From the NCBI GenBank assembly GCA_013288555.1, contig JABDBQ010000027.1, positions 1 through 35,590 on the forward strand: 35,590 bases of DNA. The letters are read 5' to 3'. This DNA comes from Bacteroidota bacterium. GTDB lineage: Bacteria; Bacteroidota; Bacteroidia; CAILMK01. The notes under the pieces were generated by a model. That model was not told the origin of the DNA. It saw only the letters and a list, made by a program, of their open reading frames with translations, and did no database searches. A program made the position numbers and the translations under genes. Positions 34,824 to 35,590 of the stretch are shown piece after piece. How positions within the stretch are numbered: position 1 is the stretch's first letter; each line of letters starts with the position of its first letter.

Positions 34824-35590
34824 TTAGTGCTCATTCCCGACAGTGGCAAATTGTGGAGATATCAACTCGTGTAATTCATCATTCCATTCATGTCCTTCAG
34901 ATAATAACTGGCGCAGGAGAATAAAATCCACTTCACGATTATCTTTAGGACCTTCGTTGAAGGCACGGAAACCGGCTTTGGCTTCGGTCATCATATTTAA
35001 TGCCAACCATTCGCGGCTGGTTTCCCTGTTTTTATCCCAGTGTTCCAATTTTTTCTTCCTTACTTCCGTAAGGGTCTTTGACACACAGTTCGGGAAGGTA
35101 TATATTAGCTTAGTAACAAGTTTGTCAACTGCATCGTCAAGCAATTTGAAATCAATTACACCTTTAGCCAGAATTTCTTTCGCATTTGCAAGACTTTCAC
35201 CTGATTTTGGAGTACCATATACCATTTTCCCGGATTCATCAATCCATTGACTTGTAATGACCAAAGGATTGGGGATATATTTATCATCAACCATTAGCAC
35301 AGGAACTACTTCAGTTATGAGACCATGCATCAATGCCTGGTGTGCTGTCCAGGGCTCGCACAAAGTAAGAGACATCGTCGCCCTCTCAATGCCCACATAG
35401 AGGTGCAGGAAGTCTGTAGCGCCTCCTATTGCTGCGCTGCCATGCTTCGGTCCCGCCTGGCCAAATCGTGCCATGTCAGAAGCCACAGTATAATCGCATG
35501 CCATACCTATTTCCTGGCCGCCACCAATACGCATGCCGTTTACCCTGTTGATCACAGGTTTTTCGCAGGCGAGGATAGAACTCACCATAT
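34824..35590 (-). CDS. oah: 6-oxocyclohex-1-ene-1-carbonyl-CoA hydrolase, 5' part outside the window
   Basis: Ring-opening hydrolase of anaerobic benzoyl-CoA degradation (Oah/BamA), a crotonase-family member that yields 3-hydroxypimeloyl-CoA. The visible 254 residues are the C-terminal two thirds: family members have about 375 residues, and the methionine at 35588 is internal, so the start lies beyond the right edge. Diagnostic segments are VNGMRIGGGQEIGMACDYTVA, ARFGQAGPKHGSAAIGGATDF and, near the end, EVRKKKLEHWDKNRE then WLALNMMTEAKAGFRAFNEG. These are specific to BamA-type hydrolases, widely used as a marker of this pathway. It heads the visible part of the minus-strand run. Confidence 0.9.
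   Translation of the reverse strand, partial: MVSSILACEKPVINRVNGMRIGGGQEIGMACDYTVASDMARFGQAGPKHGSAAIGGATDFLHLYVGIERATMSLTLCEPWTAHQALMHGLITEVVPVLMVDDKYIPNPLVITSQWIDESGKMVYGTPKSGESLANAKEILAKGVIDFKLLDDAVDKLVTKLIYTFPNCVSKTLTEVRKKKLEHWDKNRETSREWLALNMMTEAKAGFRAFNEGPKDNREVDFILLRQLLSEGHEWNDELHELISPQFATVGNEH

Overview
The window (about 40% GC by eye) looks like a chromosomal segment of an anaerobic member of the Bacteroidota. The evidence is an eleven-gene complex I operon without nuoE, nuoF and nuoG, several exact TAnnTTTG promoter boxes of the Bacteroidota type, weak Shine-Dalgarno sequences, and many small intergenic palindromes. This placement is inference from gene content, not from a marker gene.

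Layout. Positions 1-10454 (+) hold nuoABCD-HIJKL-[unknown gene]-MN, followed closely by a MobA-like nucleotidyltransferase and XdhC (10472-11831), both tied to molybdenum hydroxylase maturation. A FabG-like SDR reductase follows (12014-12760). Positions 13069-16457 (-) are an accessory cluster: a J-domain/coiled-coil protein, a beta-propeller-like protein, a DUF2971 protein and an unrecognised small protein. Positions 16497-18365 are a repeat-rich stretch with a RelE/YefM-type toxin-antitoxin pair and a 247-bp MITE-like insertion with an 11-bp target duplication. Then come pyruvate:ferredoxin oxidoreductase (18366-21920, -) and a divergent hemerythrin-like gene (22033-22592, +, frameshifted), sharing a symmetric promoter region with an FNR-like palindrome.

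The most notable part is 22660-35590. On the + strand is a molybdenum enzyme that matches 4-hydroxybenzoyl-CoA reductase: a fused gamma-alpha (HcrC-HcrA) polypeptide, broken by two single-base homopolymer frameshifts, and an intact HcrB whose extra [4Fe-4S] cysteines keep the spacing of the Thauera protein. An LLM flavin oxidoreductase and a CopA/CopZ-like copper pair follow. On the - strand, entering from the right edge, is a probable operon: 6-oxocyclohex-1-ene-1-carbonyl-CoA hydrolase (Oah/BamA, partial), cyclohexa-1,5-diene-1-carbonyl-CoA hydratase (Dch), a 3-hydroxyacyl-CoA dehydrogenase/enoyl-CoA hydratase fusion, and a PLP-dependent amino acid decarboxylase.

Taken together the genes suggest anaerobic degradation of aromatic acids through benzoyl-CoA. 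4-Hydroxybenzoyl-CoA would be reductively dehydroxylated by the Hcr enzyme (XdhC and MobA maturing its cofactor), the ring would be reduced by a benzoyl-CoA reductase not seen here, and the diene hydrated by Dch. After an oxidation step whose enzyme (Had) is not seen here, Oah would open the ring and the dehydrogenase fusion would start beta-oxidation. Ferredoxin could link PFOR, the Hcr enzyme and the NuoEFG-less complex I. A ring-cleaving benzoyl-CoA pathway is unexpected in Bacteroidota. The dearomatising reductase and Had would have to be sought beyond the right edge.
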